Notes: generated by a model not told the origin, from the sequence alone. 64,000 nt of DNA from Glaciozyma antarctica PI12 (GCA_002917775.1 KZ627161.1:638417-702416); one strand, 5' to 3'; counted from the stretch's first letter, positions 9,946 through 25,050 are shown. Translations and numbers: made by a program.

Positions 9946-12900
9946 TCAATTGCAGAAGAACAACGGCTGTCCCGCCTGCATCAAATCCCCCAGTTCCACC
10001 GCTACAGCGCTCACCGTCTTCCCCACACAGTTCCTCGGAACCTTGATCGCAATCTCCGTCTTCATCGCCTCAACCCTCGCCACGACACCATCCTTCTGCA
10101 GCACGTCACCGATCTGAACGACAAGGGAACGGACGACGGCGAGGAGGGGGCATTTGAGTGGCGTTCCGGATTCTACGCAGCGAGCGAGGTTAGAGGGGCT
10201 GGGGAGGAGGGAGAGAGGACGTACGGGATCCGCGAGCGCCCGAGGAGGTGGCGGCGAGTGCAGCGGCCTCTTTCGCTTTCTCCGCTTGCCAATCCTCAAG
10301 ATGTTTCGCCTCCCTGCTCTCCATTAGCGACCTTTCTCGAGATGAAAAAAGGGGAGGACGTACTCGAGACCTAGTCGCGCCATGTTCTCGGCGTAGGTGA
10401 TCATGTTGCGGGCAACTGCAGGAGCGGCGGCGGCTTCGATTGCTGCGATCTCTTGAGCGGAGAGAACGACTTCTTCGATGAAGACGTCGTAGGCATCCTT
10501 CTTGTACAGCCTCTCGACCTGCGTCCCTTGTCAGCGTCCGTGCGAAAGGGGAGGAAGGGAGACGCGTACCTCGGTGAACTCTTCCTCCGACATCGGGATC
10601 CATTTGATGAGATCAAAGTTGCGGAGGAGGAAATGCTCCTCGTACGAATCGGCCCAGAGGGACCAGGGCGTCAGCGTGCGTCCGATAATTTGGTATCCCC
10701 CGCTGCGAAGAACACGAGATTCAGTTTGGGTAGCGAGATGAGCAGGGGAGGACGTACGGGGAGTCGACGGGGTAGATGGCGCTCGTGCAGCCGGCGTATC
10801 CGAGAGTTCCGCCGGGGGTGAACGTACGTGACGGATTGAACTTCTGTCCTGCGATGCAGCTGCAAAGCGAGGTCAGCCTGAGCGAAAGGAGAGCGAAAAA
10901 GGAACGCACGCTCGCTGGTCGATCTGCGAAAGAAGGTCAGCGATAGAGAGGTGAACGCAGCGAGAGGAACGTACGGGGAGCATGAGAGGTAGACCGCAGA
11001 AAAACGCGCGACTAGAGACGTACCAATCGCTCGAGAGGAACCTCGCCAACACGCTCGCCGAATCCGGCAACCCAGACGCAGCAGCGATGTAGTCGATGTT
11101 GGATGGAAGGTAGACTCCCGCCTTACGACCGCTCGAAGCCATGTGCGCCTTGATCGCAGCGAGTCCCGTCGAATCCTCGAAGACCATGGGCAGGTGGACG
11201 CGGCGGGTTGGGATCGCCATGTCTTGCGAAGCGAGGCCGAGGCCGAGGGATGCGGTGGAGAGAGCTTCTACGACGCGGGCGGAGGAAAGGAGGAGAGGAT
11301 CGAAGCGGAGAGTGATGGTGGAGGCTCCTTGGATGATGCTGCGAAGGCCTGAGTCGTGGTTCGTTAGCGAGGGACGGCACCGAAGTGAGGAAGGGACGTG
11401 CCTGGCAGCTCCAGTGCGCGAATTCGACGTTCCCAGAGCTCACTGAAGAGCCTAATTGCGAACGAGATGATCTGAGGGCCAATCTCGATGAGAACGCAAG
11501 CGTCTCCTGCCTGCAAAGAATGAGGCGTCAGCTTCGAAGCTCAGCGAGCTGGCGCGGACGACGCACCTGGCGGTACGAAAGGCTGGGCTGGAACTGAGAG
11601 CTATCCTCTGGAACAAAAAGCAGAACGCCATCTTGACGAGCGAGGTTGATATCGACAGGAAGGTCGATGGCGAGAAGGGACTCTTCGCCGGCGGAGCTGC
11701 CAGACTTGACGAAGTCGGCGACTTGCTCGAACCAGGCAGCCTGGTTGGCTTGCTGCTTCAGAACGGTGTCGGAGGTGGTCTCCTCGAAGCGCAGCTTGTC
11801 TCCAGGGCGGATCTGGCCAAACTTCCAGTGGTCCGGGCTGGTGACTGAGAGCCAGAATGGTTAGGACGGCTTCGCACGCCAAACGCAAACGTCCACGGAC
11901 CTGTGAGAACGCAGACGAAGCCTCCGCAATCGGGGCCGTCGACGGTGAAAAGAACAGGGGTATCGCCTGACCATACGATAATCAGCGCCGCACCGAAGAA
12001 GGAACGAAAGTGCTCACCGTTCAGGTTGAGGGAGCCGAGAGTGTAGCCGTGCTCGATCGTGTTCGAGGGATGTCCTCCGCCCGATCCGCCGTCCTTGCGA
12101 GACCACTTCAGAGGGCTGAGACCCTCGAGGCGAATCCCAAGCCGGTTCGAGTCCGCCGAGACGGCGTACGTCGTCGAGAACAGCTTGAGGCGATCCTCAG
12201 GCGTGAGGTAGTCCGCGTCGGCGTGAGGACCAGGGAAGGCGGCGAGGTTCCATTCGTGCGGGTACTGGACTTGGAGCGAGGTAGGGAGGACCAGGTCTTG
12301 CTCGCCGGGAAGCGGGAGAGACGAGGACGAGAGGACAATCAAGTCTCCAGCAGCGAGATCTCGTCCCTGCGAATTCGGGTTAGCACGAGCTGAAGCGGAT
12401 TAGGAGGAGGATCAAACGCACTTGATATCCACCGAAGCCTCCAGGCGTGAAGGTTGACTTCGAGTCAAGGAAGAGAGGGATCTCGGGGAAACCTCCTCGA
12501 ACAGCGAGATACAACCGAGCGCCTGCTTCCTCGCAAGCGCCGAATTCGAGGGTGGAGCCGGCAGGAACGATGATTCGGGACCACATCGGCTTCGACTCTC
12601 CATTGAGGAACACTTCGCAGGTGGCTCCAGCGATTCCAACGACGGCGGCAGAGTCGAAGCGGAACGAAGGTCCGCTGTAAATTTCAAGTTTTAGCTCGCG
12701 AGCGACGATCTACGAGCGGAGGAAGACTCACGTCAAAGTGATCTCAATTGCTTCGATCTCCGTCGAGTTTCCAGCGAGAGTGTTGGCGCAGCGGAAAGCG
12801 AGCTCGTCCATGGCACCTCCGGGAGGGATGCCATCGCCGCTGGGGCAGACCCGAGGCCGGAGATCTTGAATGGTAGTCGAAAGGCCTTCGTCGAGCACTT

Positions 12901-14929
12901 CGAAGCAGCTTGCCGAGTAAGCGAACGTGTCGAGGAACGACGTCGTGACATCGCCGTCGCGGAATGCTGTTGAGCGAGGCGTCAGTCGTGAAGCTCCTCT
13001 GGTGAGGCGGAGTAGACGTACCCTGGCAGTCGGCGATTGCGCTAAGATAGGCAACGTTACTCGGCGTTCCATGAATCTTGGTCGTTGCGAGAGCTTCCGC
13101 GAGACGAGAACGAGCTTCATCGCGAGTTGAGCCGTGTGCGATGAGCTTCGCAATCATCGGGTCTATAGCCAAGATCAGTTACAGCCCCGCTCCTTGGCCT
13201 GGCGAGCGTACCGTAAAAAAGGAGAGACAACAGATCCCGTCTCGACCCAGGTATCAACCCGGAGCCAAGGGTGCGAAGGGAACTCGACGTGCTGCAGAAG
13301 TCCAGGCGCGGGCTTGAAGTCGAGATGGGGGATCTCGGCGTAGATTCCTGGTTCGAAAGAGTAAGAATCTCGGGTGCTAGTTTCATGCGAATGAAATACT
13401 CACGAGCTTCGATAGCATGGCCGTACGTGGGAGTCATGCTGGCTTGACTTGGGAGTGAGAAGGGGCGACCAAGTCGCTGTCCAAGCCCGAGGTTGATCAT
13501 GAGCGCAACGATATCGGTTCCTGGTCGAACGGACTCGCTGTTGAATAAAATTCGATCAGTACGCCGTCTGGAGGAGGAGCTGGGATACGCTTACGTGACC
13601 GCGTGTTCGACTTGTATCCGGCTGTTGAGCTCGAGGAAGTAGAAGCGTCCAGTCGTGTCGTCTACTAGGAACTCGACGGTTCTTCGCAAGAAAGATTAGC
13701 ACCGACAAGTTCGGATAGGAGAGATTACGAACCCTGCGGAGCGGTAACAGATACGCTCGCAAAGCCGCACAGCAGCGGCGCACATTGCTTCTCCGACCTC
13801 TGCACAGACATTCGCGTCAGCTCTGTCTTGTGAAGCTCACAGAATGCGACCTTACCAGGATGCCGAAGTATGAAGGGACTCGGCGCCTCCTCAAGGACTT
13901 TCTGGTGGCGTCGCTGCACGCTGCACTATGGGTTCGCAGGGGTCAGCGAGCTCTCGCAGTTAGATCCGGAGGGCGTACCTCACGCTCCCCCAAGTGGATG
14001 ACATTGCCTTTTCCGTCTCCAAATACTTGGACCTATCGTAGTGCGGTGTAAGCGTTGCACGCCAGAGGTATTCAGAAAACGCACCTCGATATGCCTCGCT
14101 CGAGGAATGAACTTCTCGATGAAGACTCCGCCGTTCGAGAAGAGAGACTGCGGACAAAATGAACGGGTTAGAAGAGCAAGCGGAGAGGCTGAGAAGAACG
14201 AACCTTGGTCATCTTGACCGTACTTTCGTACGAAGTCTCCAGCTCATCCGAGTCCTCGCAAACGACCATTCCCATTCCTCCTCCCCCACCCGTGGCCTTG
14301 AGCATGACCTGACGAGCAAAGACTGTCAGCTGCGTCGCTCCCAAGCTCGAAGTTCTGCGAAGACGCACAGGATATCCAACTTGCGTCGCAGAGGCGAGCG
14401 CTTCAGCGAGGGACGGAACGAGCTCTCCTCCTGGAAGGACAGGTACTCCCGCTTCGGTCGCCGAAGTGCGAGCCTCGTGCTTCAGACCCATAGCTAGGAT
14501 CTCAGCCGGACGAGGACCTAGCCAGGTGATCCCAGCAGCCTCGACGGACGCTGCGAACTCCTGCGACAGCATAAGCGTCAGTTCAGCTCTTCATCTCGGT
14601 ACCTCGTCGGGACTCACATGGTTTTCACTCAAGAATCCGTAGCCAGGGTGCAGGAGCGTCACGCCAGCTTCTAGCGCCAGTGCGATGATTGCGGGGCTAC
14701 GGACGGTAGGGGTTAGCACCGTGACGAGCAGCAGCGTGGGGAGCGGTGTTCCTCACCCGTCAGTGTAGCTCTCGACCGGGAGTGCCTCGTCGGCTTTGGA
14801 CGCGTGGCTTATCGTGCCGTCGTGCGCAGAGTAGACGGCGAGCGTTGGGAGCGCGAGCTGCGAAGCGGTGCGGAGAATGCGGATTGCAATCTCGCCTCGA
14901 TTGGCGACGAGCAGCTTCTGGTTCGCCAT
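9946..14929 (-). CDS. Biotin-dependent carboxylase fusion (urea-carboxylase/lactamase type; fungal LamA-like)
   Basis: A protein of roughly 1,200 residues in about 20 exons. Order: biotin carboxylase from the ATG at 14929 ([17 protein letters not shown]; glycine loop [13 protein letters not shown] near 14300; [20 protein letters not shown] near 13650); KipA/AHS2 carboxyltransferase half ([16 protein letters not shown] to [12 protein letters not shown], about 12680-11900); KipI/AHS1 half ([13 protein letters not shown] to [19 protein letters not shown], about 11510-10750); biotinyl domain with VEAMKTE, whose Lys takes biotin, near 10060. This is the layout of the carboxylase part of fungal urea amidolyase without an amidase domain. 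Its 175-bp divergent neighbour is a LamB/YcsF protein. Because KipI, KipA and LamB/YcsF homologues form bacterial 5-oxoprolinase PxpBCA, ATP-dependent lactam or 5-oxoproline opening is the likeliest job (inference); urea carboxylase is the alternative. Confidence 0.85.
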
Positions 14930-15104
14930 CAGGTCGAGGCGTAGAGGTGTTTGGGAGAAAGCAAGAGCAGCGGCTTCCCTCAGCCAAGGTCGGAGACGGG
15001 GACCTGGGGGAGATAGGCATCGTCATTGGCCAAGTTCCCCCGCCTGCTGACAAGGGCGCTGCTTCTCCTGCTCTTCTTCTCTCGCACCACACCTCTGCTT
15101 CAGA
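14930..15104. promoter_or_regulatory. Short shared promoter of the carboxylase / LamB pair
   Basis: Only 175 bp separate the two divergent start codons. It contains one GATA core (15012-15015), as bound by AreA-type nitrogen regulators, and an ATTGG (reverse CCAAT) at 15025-15029. Single short motifs are weak evidence, but nitrogen control would fit a lactam-use locus. Confidence 0.45.
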
Positions 15105-16307
15105 ATGGACGCGACTTTGAACTGCGACTGTGGAGAGGGCTTCGGAATCTACCAGATCGTGCGTCCACCTCTCGCGTCGTCCTCCTCGGCCATGCTGACC
15201 TCTCCCAAGGGTCATGACACGGAACTACTTCCCATTGGTAAACAGCTTGTCTTCCAAGCAAATGCATGGCTAACCCTTGTCAGTCGACATTGCGAACATC
15301 GCCTGTGGAACGCACGGAGGAGACTGGGATGTTATGGCAGCCACCGTCGAGCTTGCGACGCAGTCCAAAGCTCTCATAGGAGCTCACCCGAGCTTGCCAG
15401 GTGCGTCTTCGTTGCGCTTGTCTGCGTATCAAGTACCAGGAGCAGAAAGAGTTCTCACGTTGCGCGCTTCTCTTCCAGATCGGCAAGGATTCGGACGGCG
15501 AGAGATGAACATCTCCCCAGAGTCGTTCTTCAACTGCATTCTCACGCAAGTTGGCGCGCTAGACGCGATAATGAAGCTCAACGGCGTCAAATACAACCAC
15601 CTCAAGCCGCACGGTCAAGCAAGTTCAACTTCCGTCAGCGTGCGAGCTTCGCTAACTCGGCTTCGCAGGCGTACATCATGAGCTCGAAGAACATCGAGCT
15701 CGCACGAGGATCTGCTCGCGTCGCTAAGCTCTATGGTGTACCTCTTCTCGGTCTCAGTGGCTCTGCGCACGAGCAAGCCTGCAAGGAGCTCGGTGTCGAG
15801 CTCATTCCAGGTGCGGTGTCCGCACTTTCTCCTTCGCTCGCTCGCTCACGATCCTATTCACAGAATGGTACAGCGACCTTCAATACGTGAGAAGGCCATC
15901 TTTCTTACCTCTCCATGATCTGACTCCCTCTCCACCAGAACGACCAAGGCGGACTGATGCCGCCAGCAGTCGGGAAAGGAGTGCTTCGCAAGACCCCCGA
16001 CCAAGTCTACGCCGAGGTAGACCCGCTCCCGTCTCCTCTCCTCTCTCGTCACTCATCTTATTTGTACCACAGACACGTTACATGCTCGAGAACTACACCT
16101 GGAAGTCGGCGTCAGGGCAAATCACTCACTCGTTCCCTCGCAACACGAAGCGGATCAGTATCTGCGTTCATTCCGATCTTCCCGGTTAGTCGACTCGCAG
16201 GTCGCAGGCGAAAGAAGCTCCCTACTCACGCAGGTTCTTCAGGTGCTGTCGAGACTGCGAAGGCCGTGCGAAGGGCGATCGACGATGTCAAGGCCGCTGC
16301 GAAATGA
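15105..16307 (+). CDS. lamB: LamB/YcsF family protein (5-oxoprolinase subunit A / PxpA type)
   Basis: Multiple exons give the family's conserved blocks: NCDCGEGFGIYQI at the start, DIANIACGTHGGDWDVM (near 15285), ALIGAHPSLPG, DRQGFGRREMNISPE (15480), VGALDAIMKLNG, YNHLKPHG (15600), YGVPLLGLSGSAHEQAC (15735), then ISICVHSDLPG spliced to GSSGAVETAKAVRRAIDD, and TGA at 16305-16307. In bacteria PxpA works with PxpB and PxpC to open 5-oxoproline with ATP. The family name comes from Aspergillus nidulans lamB, part of a divergent gene pair needed for 2-pyrrolidinone use. Here the missing partners are fused in the divergent gene next door. Cytosolic; no signal peptide or membrane segment. Confidence 0.88.
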
Positions 16308-16754
16308 GCTGTATCAAGCGGTTGAAGGAGTTGCCGGAAGCAGAACTGTCTGGAAGCTGTGTGGATAGGAAATGCATTCAATCGAGAGTTTTGTGGAGGA
16401 ATGCCTGGGTGCTGGACGCGTACTTGATCATCTGCGCCGCGACTCGAGTTCTTGCCGTAGTCCTCTCGCAGGTCGAGTGAGAGACGGAAACAGGTTGCCA
16501 AGTATAGAGCAGTTGAGAAAGCTGAAGCAGAAGCGTAGTGGCGAACCACTGTGAGTAAGCGCGGCGGAGAGGGAAGCAAGGAACGGCGCAGATCCAGGGA
16601 CACGGAACGACACGATCGAAGCAGGTGTGCTCTCACCCACTCTCTCCTCCCTCTTCCCAGTGAACCGCTCAGCAATTCGACGGCAGGGTGTACAAAAAAG
16701 CTCGTCGTCGCTCCCCGCGACCTCCTCCTCCTGCAATCTCCGGGCGCGTCTTCC
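16308..16754. other. Convergent intergenic region, no gene seen
   Basis: It lies between the stop codons of lamB (plus) and RBX1 (minus) and so holds two 3' ends. Short open frames exist on both strands but show no family resemblance, and splice-like sites do not connect them. Confidence 0.4.
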
Positions 16755-17440
<686 letters not shown>

Positions 17441-17594
17441 ATCTGTGAGGTCGGGCAGAGAGTCAGCGGGTGCGCGCTCAAGGCGGTCAGACCTCCGACT
17501 CGCCTGCCATTGCTGTGGGTGCTGAGGGGCTGATGCTGGGGTGGGCCTGAGGTTTCTGGAGCTGGGGAACGATCTGAGTTCGGCTGGCTGGTGA

Positions 17595-18437
17595 GTGGCG
17601 GTGTGGAGGAAGGGAGAAGTAGGAGCTCGCTGCTGGCACCTCTTGCTCTCGCCCATCTCACTCGACGACTTCTCCGCGCTGGCTTCTCACTATAAACAGG
17701 CCTTCAAGGTCCTCGCCTGGGTCCCGGTAGCTCTCTTCATCAACGGGCATGTCGTCTCCCTCGCCACAGTCTCAGGACGGTATGCTCCCTCCTTCCCTCC
17801 CTTTCGTGTCGCTCACGCGCCTCTCCACAGCTCGATGCAGGTCCGTAGCACTCTCTCACTGCTCCCAGCTTCACCACAGCTAACCCAACTCCCACCGCAC
17901 AGCCCACTTTCAACCCCGACACCTCAGAAATGACCCGCGACATCATCCTCCTGAATCGGTACATCGCCGTCGAAGCCGCCGCCGGCGCAGGAGGTTTCAA
18001 AGTCGGGGACGTCGTAGCCCTCCAGTACGCTCCTCCTCCCTCCACTCTCCACATACTAACTCCGCAAACAGCTCTCCCTCGGACCCGAAAGCCCTCCTCG
18101 TGAAGCGAATCATCGGCCTCCCTGGTTCGGTCGTGCGGACCCACCCTCCGCACGAAGCGAGGTCGGTTAGGATCCCCGCTGGGCACTGCTGGGTAGAGGG
18201 GGACGAGCGGTACCATAGTCGGGACAGTAATACGTACGGACCTGTGCCGCTCGGGTTGCTCGATTCGAGGGTCGATTTCGTCTTCTGGCCGCCTAGGTAT
18301 GTGGGCTGCGAGGCAATGGGAAAGAGGGAGCTGATAGTTTGTGGGGACGCAGTCGGTTTGGGAGAGTGCCGAAGATGAAGGAGGAGACGTCGAAGAGAGT
18401 GTTCCACCCTACTGGGAATCCGAACCTTCTTCGATGA
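17595..18437 (+). CDS. IMP2: Mitochondrial inner membrane protease subunit 2 (signal peptidase I family)
   Basis: Imp1 and Imp2 cut sorting signals on the outer face of the mitochondrial inner membrane. The N-terminal hydrophobic segment FKVLAWVPVALFINGHVV is the anchor. The next exons carry SMQPTFNPDTSEM with the catalytic Ser, KVGDVVAL, ALLVKRIIGLPGS with the catalytic Lys (near 18105), IPAGHCWVEGDERYHSRDSN and YGPVPLGLL, all typical of Imp2. The last exon gives FGRVPKMKEE and ends at TGA 18435-18437. The ATG at 17595 is the only in-frame one upstream of the anchor; a different 5' exon remains possible. Confidence 0.88.
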
Positions 18438-18742
18438 GGACGCGCAGGAATGCCTGTGGATGGAATAGTACGTTCGCTCTCTCAGAACTACTGCGACGAA
18501 ACTGACGAGGACCTGCCCGCAGGAACAGCGCCGTCTCCGATCCTTCCTCTCACCCAGCTCCTTGCGAAGGTACCGAGGGTGAACACCAGCTGAGCCGAGC
18601 CTCTGCGCGACGTCCTGGCTAACGACGCGACTAGGCATCACGGAAGAAGAAGACATCGCCAGCGACGGCGGCGCACGGCGATCAGGGTCGCGTTCGCGAG
18701 GTGGAGCTCGTGGAAGTCGTACAGCGCGAGGGATTGTAATCT
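18434..18742 (+). CDS. Possible small spliced gene just downstream of IMP2 (weak)
   Basis: An ATG at 18434-18436 overlaps the IMP2 stop codon. Joining across two intron-like stretches (GTACGT..CTGAC..GCAG near 18473-18522 and GTACCG..CTAAC..TAG near 18572-18635) gives about 60 residues: TAPSPILPLTQLLAK, then a basic stretch SRKKKTSPATA and an acidic end VREVELVEVVQREGL. The splice signals are good but the first exon is not well supported, and no family is recognised. It could be an alternative 3' end of IMP2 or a chance reading. Confidence 0.25.
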
Positions 18743-18984
18743 AGAGCGAGCTTCCCCGCTGTCGAGCTCAACCGCGCACACCTCGCTCTCTCAGCATCTT
18801 CGCCGCGGTGGTGTTTGAGCAGCATAAGAATTGCCAAATTGAATAAACGACAATAGGAGAAAGTCGAACCGAGGAGAGAACACGTCGGAAGGGGGGCTGC
18901 GAAGAGTGTGGGTCAGCTATGAAGACGAACCGGAGGGCAAGAACGTACTATTGAGAAGCAACAACGAGGAGCGAGAAGCCGGAT

Positions 18985-21228
18985 TCAGGCCTTGGACTTT
19001 GCGGCCGCCTTGGGCTTTGCAGCCGCCTTGGGCTTCGCTGCGACAGCCTTTTTCGCGACTGCCTTCGCCGCGGGCTTCTTCGCAACCGCCTTCGCAACCG
19101 CCTTCGCCGCGGGCTTCTTCTCGATGACCTTCTTCTTGACGACCTTCTTCGTCGCCACAGCCTTCTTCGCAACAGCCTTCACGGGCGCCTGCTCAAGCAA
19201 TCTCCGTTAGGATCGAGCGAGGGAGGAGATCAGGGAGAAGACGAACCTTCTTAACGACGACAGGCTTGGGCTTCGCAGCAGCTGCCCTCGCCTTGGGCTT
19301 CTCCGGCGCCTGTGCCAGCGTTAGATCGGCCACGCGAAGCGGGAGGAAGGAAGCGCACCTTCTTAGCGACGACGCTCTTCTTAGCGACGGTAGCCTGCAA
19401 ACTATGGTCAGTCCATCATTGGAGGAGGGTACGAGGGGACGGACCTTAGCCTTCGGTGCGGCTTTTGCAGCGGCGACGGTCTTCTTGGTCGCGACGGTCT
19501 TCTGAGGAGCGCGTTAGTGGCGAAATGGGGGCTCGGAGACGGGGGGAGACGAACCTTGGCGGGGGCCTTCTGGAGGAGGAAAGGACGTCAGCGCGTGAGG
19601 GGCGAGGAGGAGGAGAGATGGACCTTGGCTGCGGGCTTAGCTGCGGGCGCCTTCTAGAGAGCAAGTCAGCGTGGTAGGTACTTGAGCGAACGAGCGACGG
19701 ACCTTGGCGGCAGGAGCCTTCTGCGAGGAGAGATGGCATTAGTGCTGGAATGAAGTGCGAGGGAACGAGACGAACCCTGGCTGCGGGTGCCTTCTGGGAC
19801 GGGAGAAGCGCGAGGTCAGCGAGGAATGGAGGAAGACTAGGTCGGCGGGACGAACCGTGGCTGCAGTCCTCGCCGCAGGCTGCCAAACAAGGAAGAGTTA
19901 GCGAGCGTCGCAGGGGAACGAGGATAAGGCAAGGCGTACCTTCTTGACGGCCTTTGCGGCAGGCTGGAACGGAGAAGTGACGATGAGTCCACGTCGAGCG
20001 CGAGAGGAGGAACGGGACGAACCTTCTTCGAGGCAGCGACCTTTGCGGCGGGCTTCTTGATTGCGACAGCCTTCTTGGCAGGAGCCTTCTTGGCGGCAGT
20101 CCTAGAAGTGGTGGTCTTGACAGCAGTCTTCGCGGCGGGCTGGGAGAGTCGTCGTCAGCTTGTCGTTTTGCAGCGCGAAACGCGACGACGACGACGACGA
20201 GCTACTCACCTTCTTGGCGGCGAGGGGAGCCTTCTTCGCAGTCTTGGAGGCAGGAGCCTTCTTGGCCGGAGCAGCGTTCTGCGGCGACTCACGAGACGGG
20301 ATCAGCGCCACTCTTTCCCCAACAACACTCCCTTCCCTCGACGCGCCCAACGCGTTCGGAACCGCGCAAGAGCAGGAAGAGAAGAAGTGGGACTCACCTC
20401 CTTGCCAGCAGCGGCCGAAGTGGGCTTCTTGTTGATCTTGACCTTGCCCGCGAGGCCCTTGGGGAGAGCGAAGTTGCCCTTGTCGGCTCCCCTCTTGATG
20501 GCGGTAGCGACGAGGGTGTCGAACGCAGCGCCCTCGGCAATGTTGTACGTCTTGATGATGTACCTGCGCGTGCGAAAGGGGAGGGGGAGAGACGGAGCGG
20601 GAGGGGGAAGGCGGGGGAGGAGACGTGGTGAATTTTGGGCGGACGGAGGAGAAAGGGACGCGACGGCGAGGAGGGTAGAAAGAGCGGGTCGTCAGCGGAG
20701 TTTCCCCATGGGCGCACAAGGTGTCCATCGACCGTGGGCCAGCAGAAAAGGAGCGCAGGGGAGGACGAGCGGGGCGGTACGATGGTCGCATACAACCTCG
20801 GGTCGAACCAGTGGCGGGTTTCGACCTTCCCTCCGTCCCCCGGTGCCCCAGAGCGACGCACCAACGCGATAGGGATGGTAGTACGCACTTCTTGATGGTA
20901 GGGCGCGAGGCACCGGTGCGAGAGTCACCCTCCTTCTCGATGGCTTCCTGTTGTTTGGTGGAAAAGGACGAGGGGGACCGAGATGAGGTCGAGGGAGTTT
21001 GGACGCGTTGGAGGAGGCGAGGGTGGCGGGGAGGAGGGGCGCAAGTGGAATGAATGCAAGAGGAGAAGGTCAGTGTACTGGAGGAGAACGCCAGGAAAGG
21101 GGAGGACGAACAGCAACCATCTCCTGGTACGGGGGGTGTTCCATCGGGGCCCTCTTCGTAGGCGCCTTCTTGTCAGCGGTGGTGGTGGCCTTGGGAGGAG
21201 ACTTGATCTTGACAGCTGGGGACGACAT
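18985..21228 (-). CDS. HHO1: Linker histone H1 with a Lys/Ala tail split into tiny exons
   Basis: Binds linker DNA at nucleosomes. The ATG at 21228 gives MSSPAVKIKSPPKAT. The winged-helix globular domain is spread over three exons: HPPYQEMV, then EAIEKEGDSRTGASRPTIKK (near 20890-20940), then YIIKTYNIAEGAAFDTLV and IKRGADKGNFALPKGLAG (20400-20570). The rest is a Lys/Ala/Pro tail of KKAPA/AAKKP-type repeats ending in TGA 18985-18987. The tail is encoded by many phase-0 exons, several only 15-30 nt long (19555-19569, 19624-19653, 19703-19720, 19776-19793, 19856-19879, 19940-19963), each flanked by short introns starting GTTCGTC, GTCCGTC, GTCCATC or GTACGCC. Confidence 0.9.
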
Positions 21229-22179
21229 TGAGAGCGAGAATGAGGTTGGAAGTTGCGGAGGATGACAAGAACGCGGCTGAGTCGAATTCGAAGGGGAACT
21301 CGGAACGGACACTTGGGACGCTTTCTATCCACGTGACAACTTCAGTTACTTTTCTTGACGAATTACCTGCCTTTCTGCCTTTCTGCCTTTCTGCGACGTT
21401 TTGACGTCCCAAGTTACAGCCGACGAAAGCTCAAGATGTCAACTTGATTCTAAGCTTCTAATCAGCCAAAACGGACCACTCAATCCCCAGCCATTCCCTC
21501 AAGAATCCGAACGAGGGCGAGGTCAACTTTCGCCTTCCAACGATGAAACCCTGCTCGTTGTTGGCCGATACCATACCTCTGATTCCTTCTACATACTCTC
21601 CACTCGTATCCACGCGTGTCCAAGCCCGCGTCCGGCCTCTTGATCTTCCCTCCTCGGTCAAGATGTCAATTCCTCTCTCCGTCGTCCTGTCGCCTCCGCA
21701 CCGCTTGTTTAAGCTTGCAAAGGAAGATTGATGGTTTCCGAGCTGGATGCATGCCTCTACCCTTCCTTCCACCGGGCGTCTTGCCTCCTCAACTGCCGCA
21801 GCGAGAGTGGACCGAGGTCACGCAGGTCGAGGCCAAACGTCTTCCGCACCCGCTCTCATGTCCGCCAGAAGCCGCGCAGAAGCAGTCTCAATCTCTGCAC
21901 GAATCGCCGTCTCGCTGCAGAGACACTCCTCCCCCTCACGCAGCTCCGTCCCCCGAGCTCCTCAAGTCCATCCGCGAACTCGCTCTCTCTCACTCTCCCT
22001 CGAGGCTCTCCTCGAACCAGAACGCAGCTCCAAGGCAAATGCTACTATCATTCTCAGCGGTACTCAAAACAGGGAGGAGGAGGTAGATGGGTGGGGTGCA
22101 ATACCGTCATTGAGGAAGTACACAAGTGACCAGACGTCTCGAGAGGAAGGGAGAGGCTAAACACGCACAGAAAAAAACA
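21229..22179. other. Long spacer upstream of H1, no secure gene
   Basis: It contains the H1 promoter and the region past the poly(A) polymerase stop. An 8-bp unit (tgcctttc) is repeated three times at 21368-21391. Plus-strand open frames at 21616-22086 and 21747-22160 overlap and contain partly coding-like text (SPELLKSIRELALSHSPSRL; IILSGTQNREEEVDGWGAIP) but in different frames, without a clear linking intron. A small plus-strand gene is possible but not established. Confidence 0.35.
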
Positions 22180-24853
<2,674 letters not shown>

Positions 24854-25050
24854 CTGCCAGGATGGGCAAAGCTCTCGAGGGGGTCGGGGGGAGAAGTTCG
24901 GCGAGGTTGAGGGAGGGAGGGAAAGGGAGGAGAACGTCGCGCTCGAACAAACGCCTGCATCTGCTCCTCCTCCTCCCCTTCTCCTGCACCCGCCTGGCCA
25001 ACCAAGGATCTTTCAAGCTGTCGTCCCTCCGCCAAAACAACAGCGGCTCA

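Noticed and set aside
13335-13380. tRNA-like T-loop (ggttcgaa)
   Set aside because: No matching stem, D-arm or anticodon arm; it sits at an intron edge of the carboxylase gene.
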